A stretch of 48,013 nucleotides of DNA, taken from positions 1 through 48,013 of the forward strand of contig JAHZEA010000016.1 in the NCBI GenBank assembly GCA_019422065.1. Direction: 5' to 3'. Origin of the DNA: Lachnospiraceae bacterium (GTDB taxonomy: Bacteria > Bacillota > Clostridia > Lachnospirales > Anaerotignaceae). Position 1 is the first letter of the stretch. The number at the start of each line of letters is the position of its first letter. Below, piece by piece: positions 32,675-39,913 of this stretch. The notes under the pieces are model-generated. The model did not search any database. It saw only the letters and a list, made by a program, of their open reading frames with translations, and was not told the origin of the DNA. The position numbers and the translations under genes are program-made.

Positions 32675-34207
32675 TTAATGCTCATGCCCGCAGGAGCAGT
32701 CATCATGGTGATGATGGTGTTCGTGCCCGCAAGAGCAGTCATCGTGATGGTGGTGATGATGTTCATGTCCGCATGAACATTCGTCGTCATCATCATCTTC
32801 TGTATGATAGTTAAATCCATTTCTTGCAAAAGCCATACCTGCTTTATCTATAATAAGCAGGCTCTGCTCAAAGCTGGAGGCGTTGTCTATGCCATCTTTT
32901 ATATAATCCATAAGTGAATGGACATCAAAGCTAAGAGGCAGAGAGCCTAAAAGTTTTTTAACTGAAGCCTTTGCCATTGGCAGTGAAAGGGTTGACAAAT
33001 AGCTGCGCATATATTCTATAAATTCGTCTATGCTGCTGCTGAGATATTCCTTACTGCAAGGGGAGGCGTTTTCTTCCGGTGTAAAATTAAATATTTCCTC
33101 GTTTAAGTCGTCATAAAAGCATGAGCGAATAAAGCCTTCTGTGGAAAGGGTCTTTATTGTATCGTCGGAAAATGCCGAAAAATCGTTTATTTTTTTAAGG
33201 GTATCCATTATTTTTTTGTTAAGCTCATTTGCTGTATCCAGCACAGGCTCAATATATTCTTCCAGCATGTCCTGCAAAGTTTCGTCAAAAGCGCTTTCGC
33301 CTTCTGTCTGTATAACTTCGCATGCTTTATAATAAATATCGGAATAGCCATAGTTGTCCTCGCTGAGCTCATCAAGGGTATAGCCCATGTAGAATATTAT
33401 AATAAGTGAGTTAATGTCGTTTAACATTTCCTGACAATAGTCCTCAATTTCGTTTAATGAGTCAAGGACACTGTTAAGGTCATCCAGCTCTTGGGCAAGG
33501 CTTTCGTCGGAAAGCTCTTTTACTTTTATATCTTTTCGTGCTTTAAAAAAGTCAGCTATTTCTGGGAAATATTTTCCATAGTCTTTTGAATTTTCAGGAG
33601 CGCATGCGTTTTTAAATGAGTTAAGTGAAAAATCCAGTTCCGCTTTAGAGGCCTCAGCAAATGCTTCTGAAAGGCTTTGTTTAATTAAAGCAAAATATTT
33701 GTCTCTTGTCATTTTAAGGGGAACACATTCAAAAAGTTCACCTATATAGTGCTTAAGCTCAGTTGGATTTTCAGCCGACTGTATAAACTCAATGCAGTCA
33801 GTATAAAAGAGTGAAAGCTCTATTTTTTTATCTTTGTTTGCCGGGTCTTCATGGTATTTTCTAACTGCTATTTCATCACTTACAATACCGGATATAATAT
33901 TAAACTTTGTAAAATAGCGGTATATAATTTCGTAAATTGAAATAATGCTTTTTTTCATTTCAAAGCATTTGTTTAAAGCTTCTTTTTTCTGCTCTTGGTC
34001 TAAAAGAATTGTATCCAGGTTTAATGTATAATGTGTAATATTGTTTTGTAATTCTTTTAAATCATTATCAAGCTCATAAACTGATGTAAAAGTGATTTCT
34101 TTATTTCTGCGCTCTATATGGCTTAAAAGAAGAAGCAGAAGGCTTCCGACGGTTTCATTGAATATATACTTTTCGGATAAGCCGGAAATTGTTTTTTCGA
34201 TTTCCAT
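32675..34207 (-). CDS. Protein of unknown function with triple CSCGHEH/poly-His C-terminal tail
   Basis: A 510-residue protein I do not recognise. The body (about 1-465) is predicted from composition to be mainly helical, soluble and acidic, with long Leu/Ile/Glu/Lys stretches and no signal peptide or membrane span. The last 40 residues are striking: an Asp run, then three copies of CSCGHEH, the first two extended by five or more His and joined by Asp-Asp. Such a tail would bind several Ni2+, Zn2+ or Co2+ ions, as in SlyD or HypB tails. First gene of an operon with a glyoxalase I-like (possibly Ni-dependent) protein and a GNAT enzyme; promoter at 34241-34269, GAAAGGAG before ATG. A metal store or chaperone is a reasonable inference. 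Confidence 0.85.
   Translation of the reverse strand: MEIEKTISGLSEKYIFNETVGSLLLLLLSHIERRNKEITFTSVYELDNDLKELQNNITHYTLNLDTILLDQEQKKEALNKCFEMKKSIISIYEIIYRYFTKFNIISGIVSDEIAVRKYHEDPANKDKKIELSLFYTDCIEFIQSAENPTELKHYIGELFECVPLKMTRDKYFALIKQSLSEAFAEASKAELDFSLNSFKNACAPENSKDYGKYFPEIADFFKARKDIKVKELSDESLAQELDDLNSVLDSLNEIEDYCQEMLNDINSLIIIFYMGYTLDELSEDNYGYSDIYYKACEVIQTEGESAFDETLQDMLEEYIEPVLDTANELNKKIMDTLKKINDFSAFSDDTIKTLSTEGFIRSCFYDDLNEEIFNFTPEENASPCSKEYLSSSIDEFIEYMRSYLSTLSLPMAKASVKKLLGSLPLSFDVHSLMDYIKDGIDNASSFEQSLLIIDKAGMAFARNGFNYHTEDDDDDECSCGHEHHHHHHDDCSCGHEHHHHHDDCSCGHEH
32678..32797 (-). repeat. In-frame tandem repeat encoding the His/Cys tail
   Basis: Three imperfect copies of a unit of about 40 bases encode the CSCGHEH-poly-His tail. 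The copies differ at third codon positions and in His number (six, five, none), which suggests repeat expansion followed by drift. Confidence 0.85.
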
Positions 34208-34240
34208 ACAAATAAGGCTCCTTTCAGATTTGTTAAAAAC

Positions 34241-34269
34241 ATTATAATTCAGAATAGGGTTAATAACAA
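34241..34269 (-). promoter_or_regulatory. Promoter of the His-tailed protein operon
   Basis: On the minus strand: TTGTTA (34269-34264), 17-bp spacer, TATAAT (34246-34241), about 35 bases before the ATG. Confidence 0.75.
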
Positions 34270-34368
34270 CAATGAAATTTCAAAAATGGAAAAAGCTGTT
34301 TGTGCTTTACAAAACACTTATAGAGTTATTAAAATATACTTTCAGAATTATATAAAGAGGTAAACAAA

Positions 34369-35055
34369 ATGATATATAATAAAATAAAAAAAGGCTTATT
34401 TATAGATAGGCCAAACAGGTTTGTAGCTCATGTGCTTATAGACGGCAAAGAAGAAACAGTTCATGTTAAAAATACCGGCAGGTGCAGAGAACTTTTAATT
34501 AAAGGCACAGAAGTTATACTTGAGGAAAGCGATAACCCTAAAAGAAAAACAAAATATTCACTTATAGCCGTTTATAAAGGTCAAAGGCTTATTAATATGG
34601 ACTCTCAGGCGCCAAACAGTGCCGCTTTTGAGGCTGTTAAAAACGGGATTATAAAAGAAATCGGTGTTCCGGATTATGTAAAAAGAGAAGTAACATATTC
34701 AAAGTCAAGGTTTGACTTATATTTTGAAAAAGGCGGCAAAAAGGGCTTTATTGAGGTAAAAGGCGTAACACTTGAAAAGGACTCAATGACATATTTTCCT
34801 GACGCGCCTACCCAGAGAGGTGCAAGGCACTTAGAGGAGCTGATTAAAGCTAAGGGTGAGGGATACGAGGCTTATGTGCTTTTTGTAATTCAGATGAAAG
34901 GCGTTACAGGATTTTCACCTAATTATGAAACAGATTTGAATTTTGCCCAAACACTGAAACAGGCTCAAAATAAAGGCGTTAATGTAATTGCTTATGATTG
35001 CAATGTTTACAAAGACAAAATGGATATAGACTCTCCTGTTAATGTAATATTATAA
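34369..35055 (+). CDS. sfsA: SfsA family nuclease
   Basis: 228 residues with the SfsA hallmarks: an N-terminal OB-like domain (RPNRFVAHVLID... HVKNTGRCRELL) and a C-terminal PD-(D/E)XK nuclease-like domain with SRFDLYFE, the FIEVKGVTLE catalytic segment, FPDAPTQRGARHLEEL and the NVIAYDCNV ending. E. coli SfsA was first linked to maltose gene expression; recent work treats the family as DNA/RNA nucleases. AAGAGG lies before the ATG. Monocistronic or cotranscribed with dacF (48-base gap). Confidence 0.92.
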   Translation: MIYNKIKKGLFIDRPNRFVAHVLIDGKEETVHVKNTGRCRELLIKGTEVILEESDNPKRKTKYSLIAVYKGQRLINMDSQAPNSAAFEAVKNGIIKEIGVPDYVKREVTYSKSRFDLYFEKGGKKGFIEVKGVTLEKDSMTYFPDAPTQRGARHLEELIKAKGEGYEAYVLFVIQMKGVTGFSPNYETDLNFAQTLKQAQNKGVNVIAYDCNVYKDKMDIDSPVNVIL

Positions 35056-35103
35056 ATATTCCAAGCATATAAATTTATTGATAATTATACAAGGGGAAAT
35101 GTT

Positions 35104-36282
35104 TTGTTGTATAAAATAAAACGCTTTTTAGCGGTTTTTATTGCCTTTGCTCTTTTGCTTTGCATGCCTTATAACTTAATGGCTCAAACGGAGAGTGCGG
35201 CGCCGGAAATTTCAGCTCAAAGCGCAATTTTAATGGAAGCATCTACAGGCAAAATACTGTACGAAAAAGACAGCAGTATGGCTTTGCCGCCTGCCAGCAT
35301 TACAAAAATAATGACTATACTTTTAATTTACGAAAACCAGAAAGCCGGTAAGTTTAATTGGGATGACATGGTGACTGTAAGTGAGCATGCCGCATCTATG
35401 GGCGGAAGCCAAGTATTTCTTGAACCGGGAGAGGAACAAAGTGCCTCGGAGCTTACAAAGTGCATTGTAATTGCTTCTGCAAATGATGCCGCAGTTGCTA
35501 TGGCAGAGTTTATAGGCGGCAGTGAAGACGGTTTTGTTCAAATGATGAATGAAAGAGCAAAAGAGCTGGGAATGAATGATACTGTTTTTATTAACGCCTG
35601 CGGACTTGATACTGACGGTCATGTATCAAGCGCCAAAGACATTGCTATTATGAGCCGGGAGCTTATAACTAACTTTCCGGAAGTACGGGAGTATACAACC
35701 ACATGGATGGACACTATAACACACAAAACAAGAAAAGGCGAAACAGAATTTGGCCTTACAAATACCAACAAGCTCATAAAGTGGTACAGCGGAGCAACAG
35801 GACTTAAAACAGGCTCTACAGGTCTTGCAAAGTATTGCTTAAGTGCAACAGCCGAGCGCAACGGCATGGAACTGATTGCCGTTATAATGGCGGCTGAAAA
35901 CAATACAGCAAGGTTTCAGGAGGCAATGAAGCTTCTGGATTATGGTTTTGGTAATTATGAGGTTAAAAAGCTTTGTGATAAGGGTTCTGACTGCGGCACA
36001 ATACAGGTTTTAAAAGGCGGCGCAGAATTTGTTCAGGTAAAGACTGCAAGTGATGTATCAGCTCTTATTAAAAAAGGCCAAGGCCAAGATATTACAGAAC
36101 AGAAGCAGATTTACGAAAGTCTTGAGGCACCATTTGATGCCGGATGTAAAGCCGGAGAGATAGTGTATTATTTTTCAGACGGAAGTGAGGCAGGAAAAAC
36201 AGATATTATAACAGCTCAGGGTGTTGAAAAGGCTGGTATTGAACAGAACATAAACAATGTAATTAAAAAATGGATTTACTGA
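35104..36282 (+). CDS. dacF: D-alanyl-D-alanine carboxypeptidase (PBP5/DacF type), TTG start
   Basis: Low-molecular-weight PBP of 392 residues that trims the terminal D-Ala of peptidoglycan pentapeptides outside the membrane. A signal peptide (KIKRFLAVFIAFALLLCMP...) is followed by the catalytic motifs S65-I-T-K68, S125-A-N127 and K235-T-G. The C-terminal beta domain (about 285-370) and a terminal amphipathic stretch are PBP5-like. Start: TTG 35104 (or TTG 35107), with AAGGGG eight bases upstream. An ATG at 35099 nearer that site reads only six codons before a stop; one extra T in the TTTT tract would join it to this frame. The DacF name is by family resemblance. Confidence 0.9.
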   Translation: MLYKIKRFLAVFIAFALLLCMPYNLMAQTESAAPEISAQSAILMEASTGKILYEKDSSMALPPASITKIMTILLIYENQKAGKFNWDDMVTVSEHAASMGGSQVFLEPGEEQSASELTKCIVIASANDAAVAMAEFIGGSEDGFVQMMNERAKELGMNDTVFINACGLDTDGHVSSAKDIAIMSRELITNFPEVREYTTTWMDTITHKTRKGETEFGLTNTNKLIKWYSGATGLKTGSTGLAKYCLSATAERNGMELIAVIMAAENNTARFQEAMKLLDYGFGNYEVKKLCDKGSDCGTIQVLKGGAEFVQVKTASDVSALIKKGQGQDITEQKQIYESLEAPFDAGCKAGEIVYYFSDGSEAGKTDIITAQGVEKAGIEQNINNVIKKWIY

Positions 36283-36288
36283 GTACAT

Positions 36289-36335
36289 AAAAAACGGCGT
36301 ATTCAAAAATAATTTTGGATACCGCCGTTTTTGGT
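36289..36335. terminator. Bidirectional terminator between dacF and the DUF2148 gene
   Basis: Long imperfect inverted repeat (AAAAACGGCG... / ...CCGCCGTTTTT) with T run, between convergent genes. Confidence 0.85.
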
Positions 36336-36344
36336 TTTTAATAA

Positions 36345-36869
36345 TTATCTGTCGAAATATGGGCTCTTGCCTGTAGCTGAAAGAGGAATAGCCAATACTT
36401 TTAATGTTTTTTCGCCTAACAGCTTTAAGTTTGTAGCTGCTATGCCGGCTGAAAGCATAACACGGTTATCAACTCTTTCGTCTGCCGCGCAGGATACTGC
36501 TGAGCCGATAGCTATGCCAAGGTCAATATCGTCAAAAGCACAATGTCCGCCGGACTGTGCCATTTCTTTGCAGTTCTCGTAACCGCAGTATGAACAGTTA
36601 AGGCCTTTGGCTCCGCCTGTAGTACCTATTAAAACTACGGCCTCGCTGTCTGTAATGTTCTGAGAGTCGCGTTTATAAAACGGCATTCCGGTTTCTTCGA
36701 ATAATCTGAGCATTTCTTTGGCTAAAGCTTCTTTTTCATCGCTTGTAACTATACCTGTTACTATTTTATCAACGCCTTTGGCTTTAGGAGCAGTCCTTGC
36801 AGCAAGGCACATTTTTTCAGCAGCTGAAAGTAAAAAGTTTTTTTCTGCCTGTGCACCACGAATAAACAT
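36345..36869 (-). CDS. DUF2148 (ferredoxin-like domain) protein
   Basis: Protein of 174 residues matching the DUF2148 family. The N-terminus (AEKMCLAARTAPKAKGVD) and the Cys cluster CSYCGYENCKE with a further GGHCAFDDIDLGIAIGSAVS are its signatures; the Cys set resembles an iron-sulfur site. Function unknown, presumably redox. The frame is open to GTG 36878, but ATG 36869 has AAGGAAGG in front. Single minus-strand gene with its own promoter at 36907-36935. Confidence 0.85.
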   Translation of the reverse strand: MFIRGAQAEKNFLLSAAEKMCLAARTAPKAKGVDKIVTGIVTSDEKEALAKEMLRLFEETGMPFYKRDSQNITDSEAVVLIGTTGGAKGLNCSYCGYENCKEMAQSGGHCAFDDIDLGIAIGSAVSCAADERVDNRVMLSAGIAATNLKLLGEKTLKVLAIPLSATGKSPYFDR

Positions 36870-36906
36870 ATTAAACACCTTCCTTAACCTAAATTATATT
36901 TTATTT

Positions 36907-36935
36907 AGTATAACATTTTTTTGCCGTATAATCAA
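36907..36935 (-). promoter_or_regulatory. Promoter of the DUF2148 gene
   Basis: On the minus strand: TTGATT (36935-36930), 17-bp spacer, TATACT (36912-36907), 38 bases before the ATG. Confidence 0.7.
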
Positions 36936-37036
36936 TAAAACGCTGAAATCATTGTAAATTTTTAGCAGGTGTGACGGCTGTCTTTTTTGTGCCATATTTA
37001 ATACGTGTGCTGGAAGGGTCAAAACAGCATTTAACA

Positions 37037-37064
37037 TTGACAAAAAATTTGTTGGTTTTATAAT
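37037..37064 (+). promoter_or_regulatory. Promoter of the FadR-type regulator
   Basis: TTGACA (37037-37042), 16-bp spacer, TATAAT (37059-37064), about 43 bases before the ATG. Divergent from the DUF2148 promoter. Confidence 0.8.
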
Positions 37065-37106
37065 AAATAATATAGGAATTTTACAAAGGGTTGAGGGGAA
37101 CGGGAA

Positions 37107-37805
37107 ATGGAAATAAAATCTATACAAACGAAAAAGATATATAAAAATATAGTTGAGCAGATAGTTTATCTTATTAGAGAAGGCAGTCTTAAATGCGGAG
37201 ACAAGCTTCCGCCGGAAAGAACACTGGCTGAAATGCTTAATGTAAGCCGTGCTTCATTAAGAGAGGCTTTAAGTGTTATGGAGATAATGGGTATTGTAGA
37301 CATACGTCCGGGTGAAGGCTCTTTTGTGTCTGATTTTAATGTTCAGCCGTTTTTGAGTCTTGTTCTGCCGCTTTTGCTTAAAGAGGGCAGTACAGAGGAT
37401 GACCTTATAGAATTTAGAATGCTTCTTGAAATTGCCGGCATACAGCTTGTTATTAAAAATGCTGACAGCAATATAGACCAGCTTAATGAGCTTAAAGAAA
37501 TATTAAACGAAATGGAACAGAAAATAGACGATGCCGACGCAGGTGCAAGGCTTGATGTTAAGTTCCACAGCATACTGTTTTCTATGTCCAACAACAAAGT
37601 GCTTATTAAGGTTTTGGAGTATATAGGTTTTATACTGGAGCGCAGTGTTAAGTTTAACCGTTCTGTAATACTTCAAAAACATGACAAAGCAAGGGATATT
37701 TTAAACTGCCACATGAATATTTACGATGCTATACTTAAAAGAGATATGGTTCTTGCCCAGCAGGCAGTTGAAAAGCATTTTGAGCTTGTCCATAAATGTA
37801 TGTAA
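37107..37805 (+). CDS. GntR-family (FadR subfamily) transcriptional regulator
   Basis: 232 residues. The N-terminal winged helix carries the GntR signature KCGDKLPPERTLAEMLNVSRASLREALSVMEIMGIV (residues about 28-63) followed by the wing RPGEGSFV. The C-terminal all-helical FCD effector domain has the metal/ligand-type residues DVKFHSILFSM and a final CHMNIYDAI...HFELVH. Such FadR-type proteins sense small carboxylates (lactate, gluconate, acyl compounds). No catabolic operon lies next to it, so its target is not evident; autoregulation is possible. GAGGGGAA precedes the ATG. A small hairpin follows. Confidence 0.9.
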   Translation: MEIKSIQTKKIYKNIVEQIVYLIREGSLKCGDKLPPERTLAEMLNVSRASLREALSVMEIMGIVDIRPGEGSFVSDFNVQPFLSLVLPLLLKEGSTEDDLIEFRMLLEIAGIQLVIKNADSNIDQLNELKEILNEMEQKIDDADAGARLDVKFHSILFSMSNNKVLIKVLEYIGFILERSVKFNRSVILQKHDKARDILNCHMNIYDAILKRDMVLAQQAVEKHFELVHKCM

Positions 37806-37812
37806 TTATATT

Positions 37813-37841
37813 CCCGGAATTTTTTCCGGGTTAATTTTATT
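37813..37841 (+). terminator. Terminator after the FadR-type gene
   Basis: CCCGGAA / TTCCGGG (37813-37819, 37824-37830) with loop TTTT, followed by a T-rich but interrupted tract. Confidence 0.65.
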
Positions 37842-37860
37842 TAAAAGGCGGATTTGATAA

Positions 37861-38538
37861 ATGGCTAAAAATACAGGATTATCGTTTGAAGGCTTTGACA
37901 GCCGTATGAGTGAATTTTTTATTGAGCTGAGGTTTAATAACAGCAAGGAATGGTTTGACTTAAACAGGCAAAGGTACTTTGAGTGTGTTAAAGAACCTAT
38001 GGACTTGTTTGCAAAGGAAATGAACGAGGAGCTTTGTCGTTTAACTGGAGTTAAAACTGTTCCATCAGTTTCGCGCATAAACAGGGATATACGTTTTTCA
38101 AAGAACAAAGAGCCATACAGAGACCACAGATGGGTGGTTTTTAAAAGGGATTCGGGGCAGTGGAAGAACAGGCCAGTTTTATATTTTGAAATAGGTGCAG
38201 AGTATTATTCCATAGGCATGGGCATGTACGAGTCTAAACCTGAATACATGACAAACTTTAGAAAAAAGATAGACGCTAACCCTTCAGAGTTTGAGAGGCT
38301 TATTAAAAAGTATGATAACAGTAAGTTTAAATTAGGCGGAGACATGTATAAAAAGAAGTTTGCCGGGGAAAGAAGCGATGAAATAAACAACTGGTATTTA
38401 AGGCGTAACATATATATAGACTATACAGCTCCTTTAGGCGAAGAAGTACTTGACAGAAGGATATTTGATATATGTCTTAATGATTTTATTTTTCTTATGC
38501 CTTTGTGTGATTATATGAATGAAGTGCATTTTGATTAA
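37861..38538 (+). CDS. DUF2461 domain protein
   Basis: 225 residues of the DUF2461 (TIGR02453) family. Characteristic pieces are FEGFDSRMSEFFIELRFNNSKEWFDLNR at the N-terminus, INRDIRFSKNKEPYRDH in the middle, and YFEIGAEYYSIGMGMY. The function of this widespread bacterial and fungal family is not established. No signal peptide or membrane span. Its start lies 55 bases after the regulator's stop. Confidence 0.88.
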   Translation: MAKNTGLSFEGFDSRMSEFFIELRFNNSKEWFDLNRQRYFECVKEPMDLFAKEMNEELCRLTGVKTVPSVSRINRDIRFSKNKEPYRDHRWVVFKRDSGQWKNRPVLYFEIGAEYYSIGMGMYESKPEYMTNFRKKIDANPSEFERLIKKYDNSKFKLGGDMYKKKFAGERSDEINNWYLRRNIYIDYTAPLGEEVLDRRIFDICLNDFIFLMPLCDYMNEVHFD

Positions 38539-38555
38539 TTTGGCTGGGGGTATTT

Positions 38556-38930
38556 ATGAATAAAAAAATAATAGCTTGTTTATGTATTCTGGCGTCAGTT
38601 GTTATAATGGCTATGCCTGTAAGTGTAAAAATGACTTTTTCATCAGGTGCTGAAGCTGCGCAGAAAACAGTTGAAAGTTTCTCGTATTTCAGTATGATTC
38701 CGGCTGGATACGGAAACTATATGCCTCTTTTAACAGGCTGTATTTCAATTTGTGCCTTAATAGCGTCAGTTTTGAATTTAAAAAACAATGCATCAAAGCA
38801 GACAATGATTCTTTTGATTATATGTATAAACCTTAATTTATTTTCATGGTTTATATTTTCATCGTTTACTATTGCGGCACTTATTATATTTTTGCTTGAT
38901 ATAGTCGCAATGGGTATGCTTAAGAATTAA
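38556..38930 (+). CDS. Small membrane protein with four predicted spans
   Basis: 124 residues with four hydrophobic segments at about 5-25, 52-75, 80-98 and 100-121, and a short polar loop (about 26-50) containing SSGAEAAQ after the first span. The pattern resembles small DUF4418-like membrane proteins but I cannot assign a family. Starts 17 bases after the DUF2461 gene, with CTGGGGG before the ATG, so probably cotranscribed. Followed by a strong terminator. Confidence 0.7.
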   Translation: MNKKIIACLCILASVVIMAMPVSVKMTFSSGAEAAQKTVESFSYFSMIPAGYGNYMPLLTGCISICALIASVLNLKNNASKQTMILLIICINLNLFSWFIFSSFTIAALIIFLLDIVAMGMLKN

Positions 38931-38941
38931 TTATATAAAAA

Positions 38942-38988
38942 TAAAGCGCAGTATTATTATAAATCAATAATGCTGCGCTGTTTTTTAT
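38942..38988. terminator. Terminator between the membrane-protein gene and the C_GCAxxG_C_C gene
   Basis: AGCGCAG-TATTATT / AATAATG-CTGCGCT arms followed by GTTTTTT; the genes on both sides converge. Confidence 0.88.
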
Positions 38989-39009
38989 ATGTACTTAATA
39001 AAAGCTTTT

Positions 39010-39525
39010 TTATTTATCAAGAAGTCCTTCTTCTTCAAGTATCTCAGCTGTCCAAACAGCAGCTTTTGCAACTACCTGAGTACAGCCATTAGGTCCATGG
39101 CCGCCGTTTGCTAAGAACTGTGCTTTCTCTTCTGGTATATACATTTTATATGATTTTCCGTAGAGCTTTTTCTGTATTTCTGAACAAGCGAAAGTGCCAT
39201 ATTCTTTTTCAAATCTTTCTAAAACTTTTCTGGCTATCATTGTTACTTTATCTTTATTTGCAAGGCCCTCAGGAGTACCGAAATTTTCAAAATCACGGCC
39301 AAGGAATGAGCTAATGGCAAGTATTGCGCCTGTGCAGGCACCGCATGTGTTTCCGCTTGCGGCAATGCCTCCAGCCATTGCTGTTGCAGCTTTAAATGTG
39401 TCTTCGCCAACATGGCCAAGGTTTGTTTTAATTGAACCAAGTACACACTGACAGCATCCGCCGTAGCTTTCCTCATATTTGTAACCTGTGTCATACAATT
39501 TCTGCTTAAGTTCTTCGTTTAACAT
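39010..39525 (-). CDS. C_GCAxxG_C_C family redox protein
   Basis: 171-residue protein of the C_GCAxxG_C_C family (TIGR01909 type). Cysteines are at the expected places: GGCCQC near the N-terminus, NTCGACTGAI (the C-GCAxxG core), FACSEIQ and NGCTQVVAKAA. Family members are thought to be small redox or metal-binding proteins; no enzymatic role is proven. GGAGGT precedes the ATG. Transcribed from its own promoter at 39647-39675 through a leader of about 115 nt that contains an intrinsic terminator 35 bases before the start, so expression appears to be controlled by attenuation. Confidence 0.88.
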   Translation of the reverse strand: MLNEELKQKLYDTGYKYEESYGGCCQCVLGSIKTNLGHVGEDTFKAATAMAGGIAASGNTCGACTGAILAISSFLGRDFENFGTPEGLANKDKVTMIARKVLERFEKEYGTFACSEIQKKLYGKSYKMYIPEEKAQFLANGGHGPNGCTQVVAKAAVWTAEILEEEGLLDK

Positions 39526-39559
39526 GCTTTCATACCTCCGTATTCTTTGGAATATAAAT

Positions 39560-39640
39560 AAAAAAGCCTTGACATCAAGGCAATATAATGATATGCTTAT
39601 GAGAGCTCAGTCAGAAGGGCATAAATACCCACCTCACCAT
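39560..39640 (-). ncRNA. Candidate riboswitch/attenuator leader of the C_GCAxxG_C_C gene
   Basis: Minus-strand leader of about 80 nt, from the predicted start near 39640 to a perfect terminator: GCCTTGA-TG-TCAAGGC (39581-39566) plus T run (39565-39560). Upstream is the hairpin GGGTA-TTTA-TGCCC (39630-39617). The segment CCTTCTGAC (39618-39610) can pair with GTCAAGG (39574-39568) of the terminator's 3' arm (one bulge), giving two exclusive folds. This is riboswitch layout. The GGTGGG hairpin followed by CTGA and a terminator reminded me of the guanidine-IV (mepA) class, but I cannot confirm this. Confidence 0.65.
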
Positions 39641-39646
39641 GCTGTT

Positions 39647-39675
39647 AGTATAGCACATTGGGCTGTGGAATACAA
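39647..39675 (-). promoter_or_regulatory. Promoter of the candidate riboswitch and C_GCAxxG_C_C gene
   Basis: On the minus strand: TTGTAT (39675-39670), 17-bp spacer, TATACT (39652-39647). Confidence 0.8.
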
Positions 39676-39913
39676 TATAAAAAATTTTTATGTAAAAAGT
39701 GCTTTAAAAAGTACAGAAATTTTATATCAAAACAAATTTTTTTATGTAAGATTTTTACAAAATTTTCAAAAAAACTTAAAAAAAACCTAAAAACAGACGA
39801 CTTTTGTTTTATCGCTGATCAAAGGCGGTATAAACAAAGGTCTCAATTTGTTTGTGGGAGAAATTTTTGTTTTTATCATAGTTTTTCAAATAAATCAAGG
39901 AGTGAGTAAAGCC
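39676..39913 (+). other. rpoB upstream region
   Basis: Very AT-rich DNA with A and T tracts (39710-39790). A weak promoter may be TTGTTT (39804-39809) and TATAAA (39829-39834), but the spacer is 19 bp. AAGGAGTGAG (39898-39907) is the ribosome binding site of rpoB. I see no ribosomal-protein leader and no rplJ or rplL. Confidence 0.5.

Noticed and set aside
39488..39909. Short plus-strand open frames upstream of rpoB
   Set aside because: Lys/Phe-rich translations of A/T tracts, no binding sites, and they cross the minus-strand promoter and leader.
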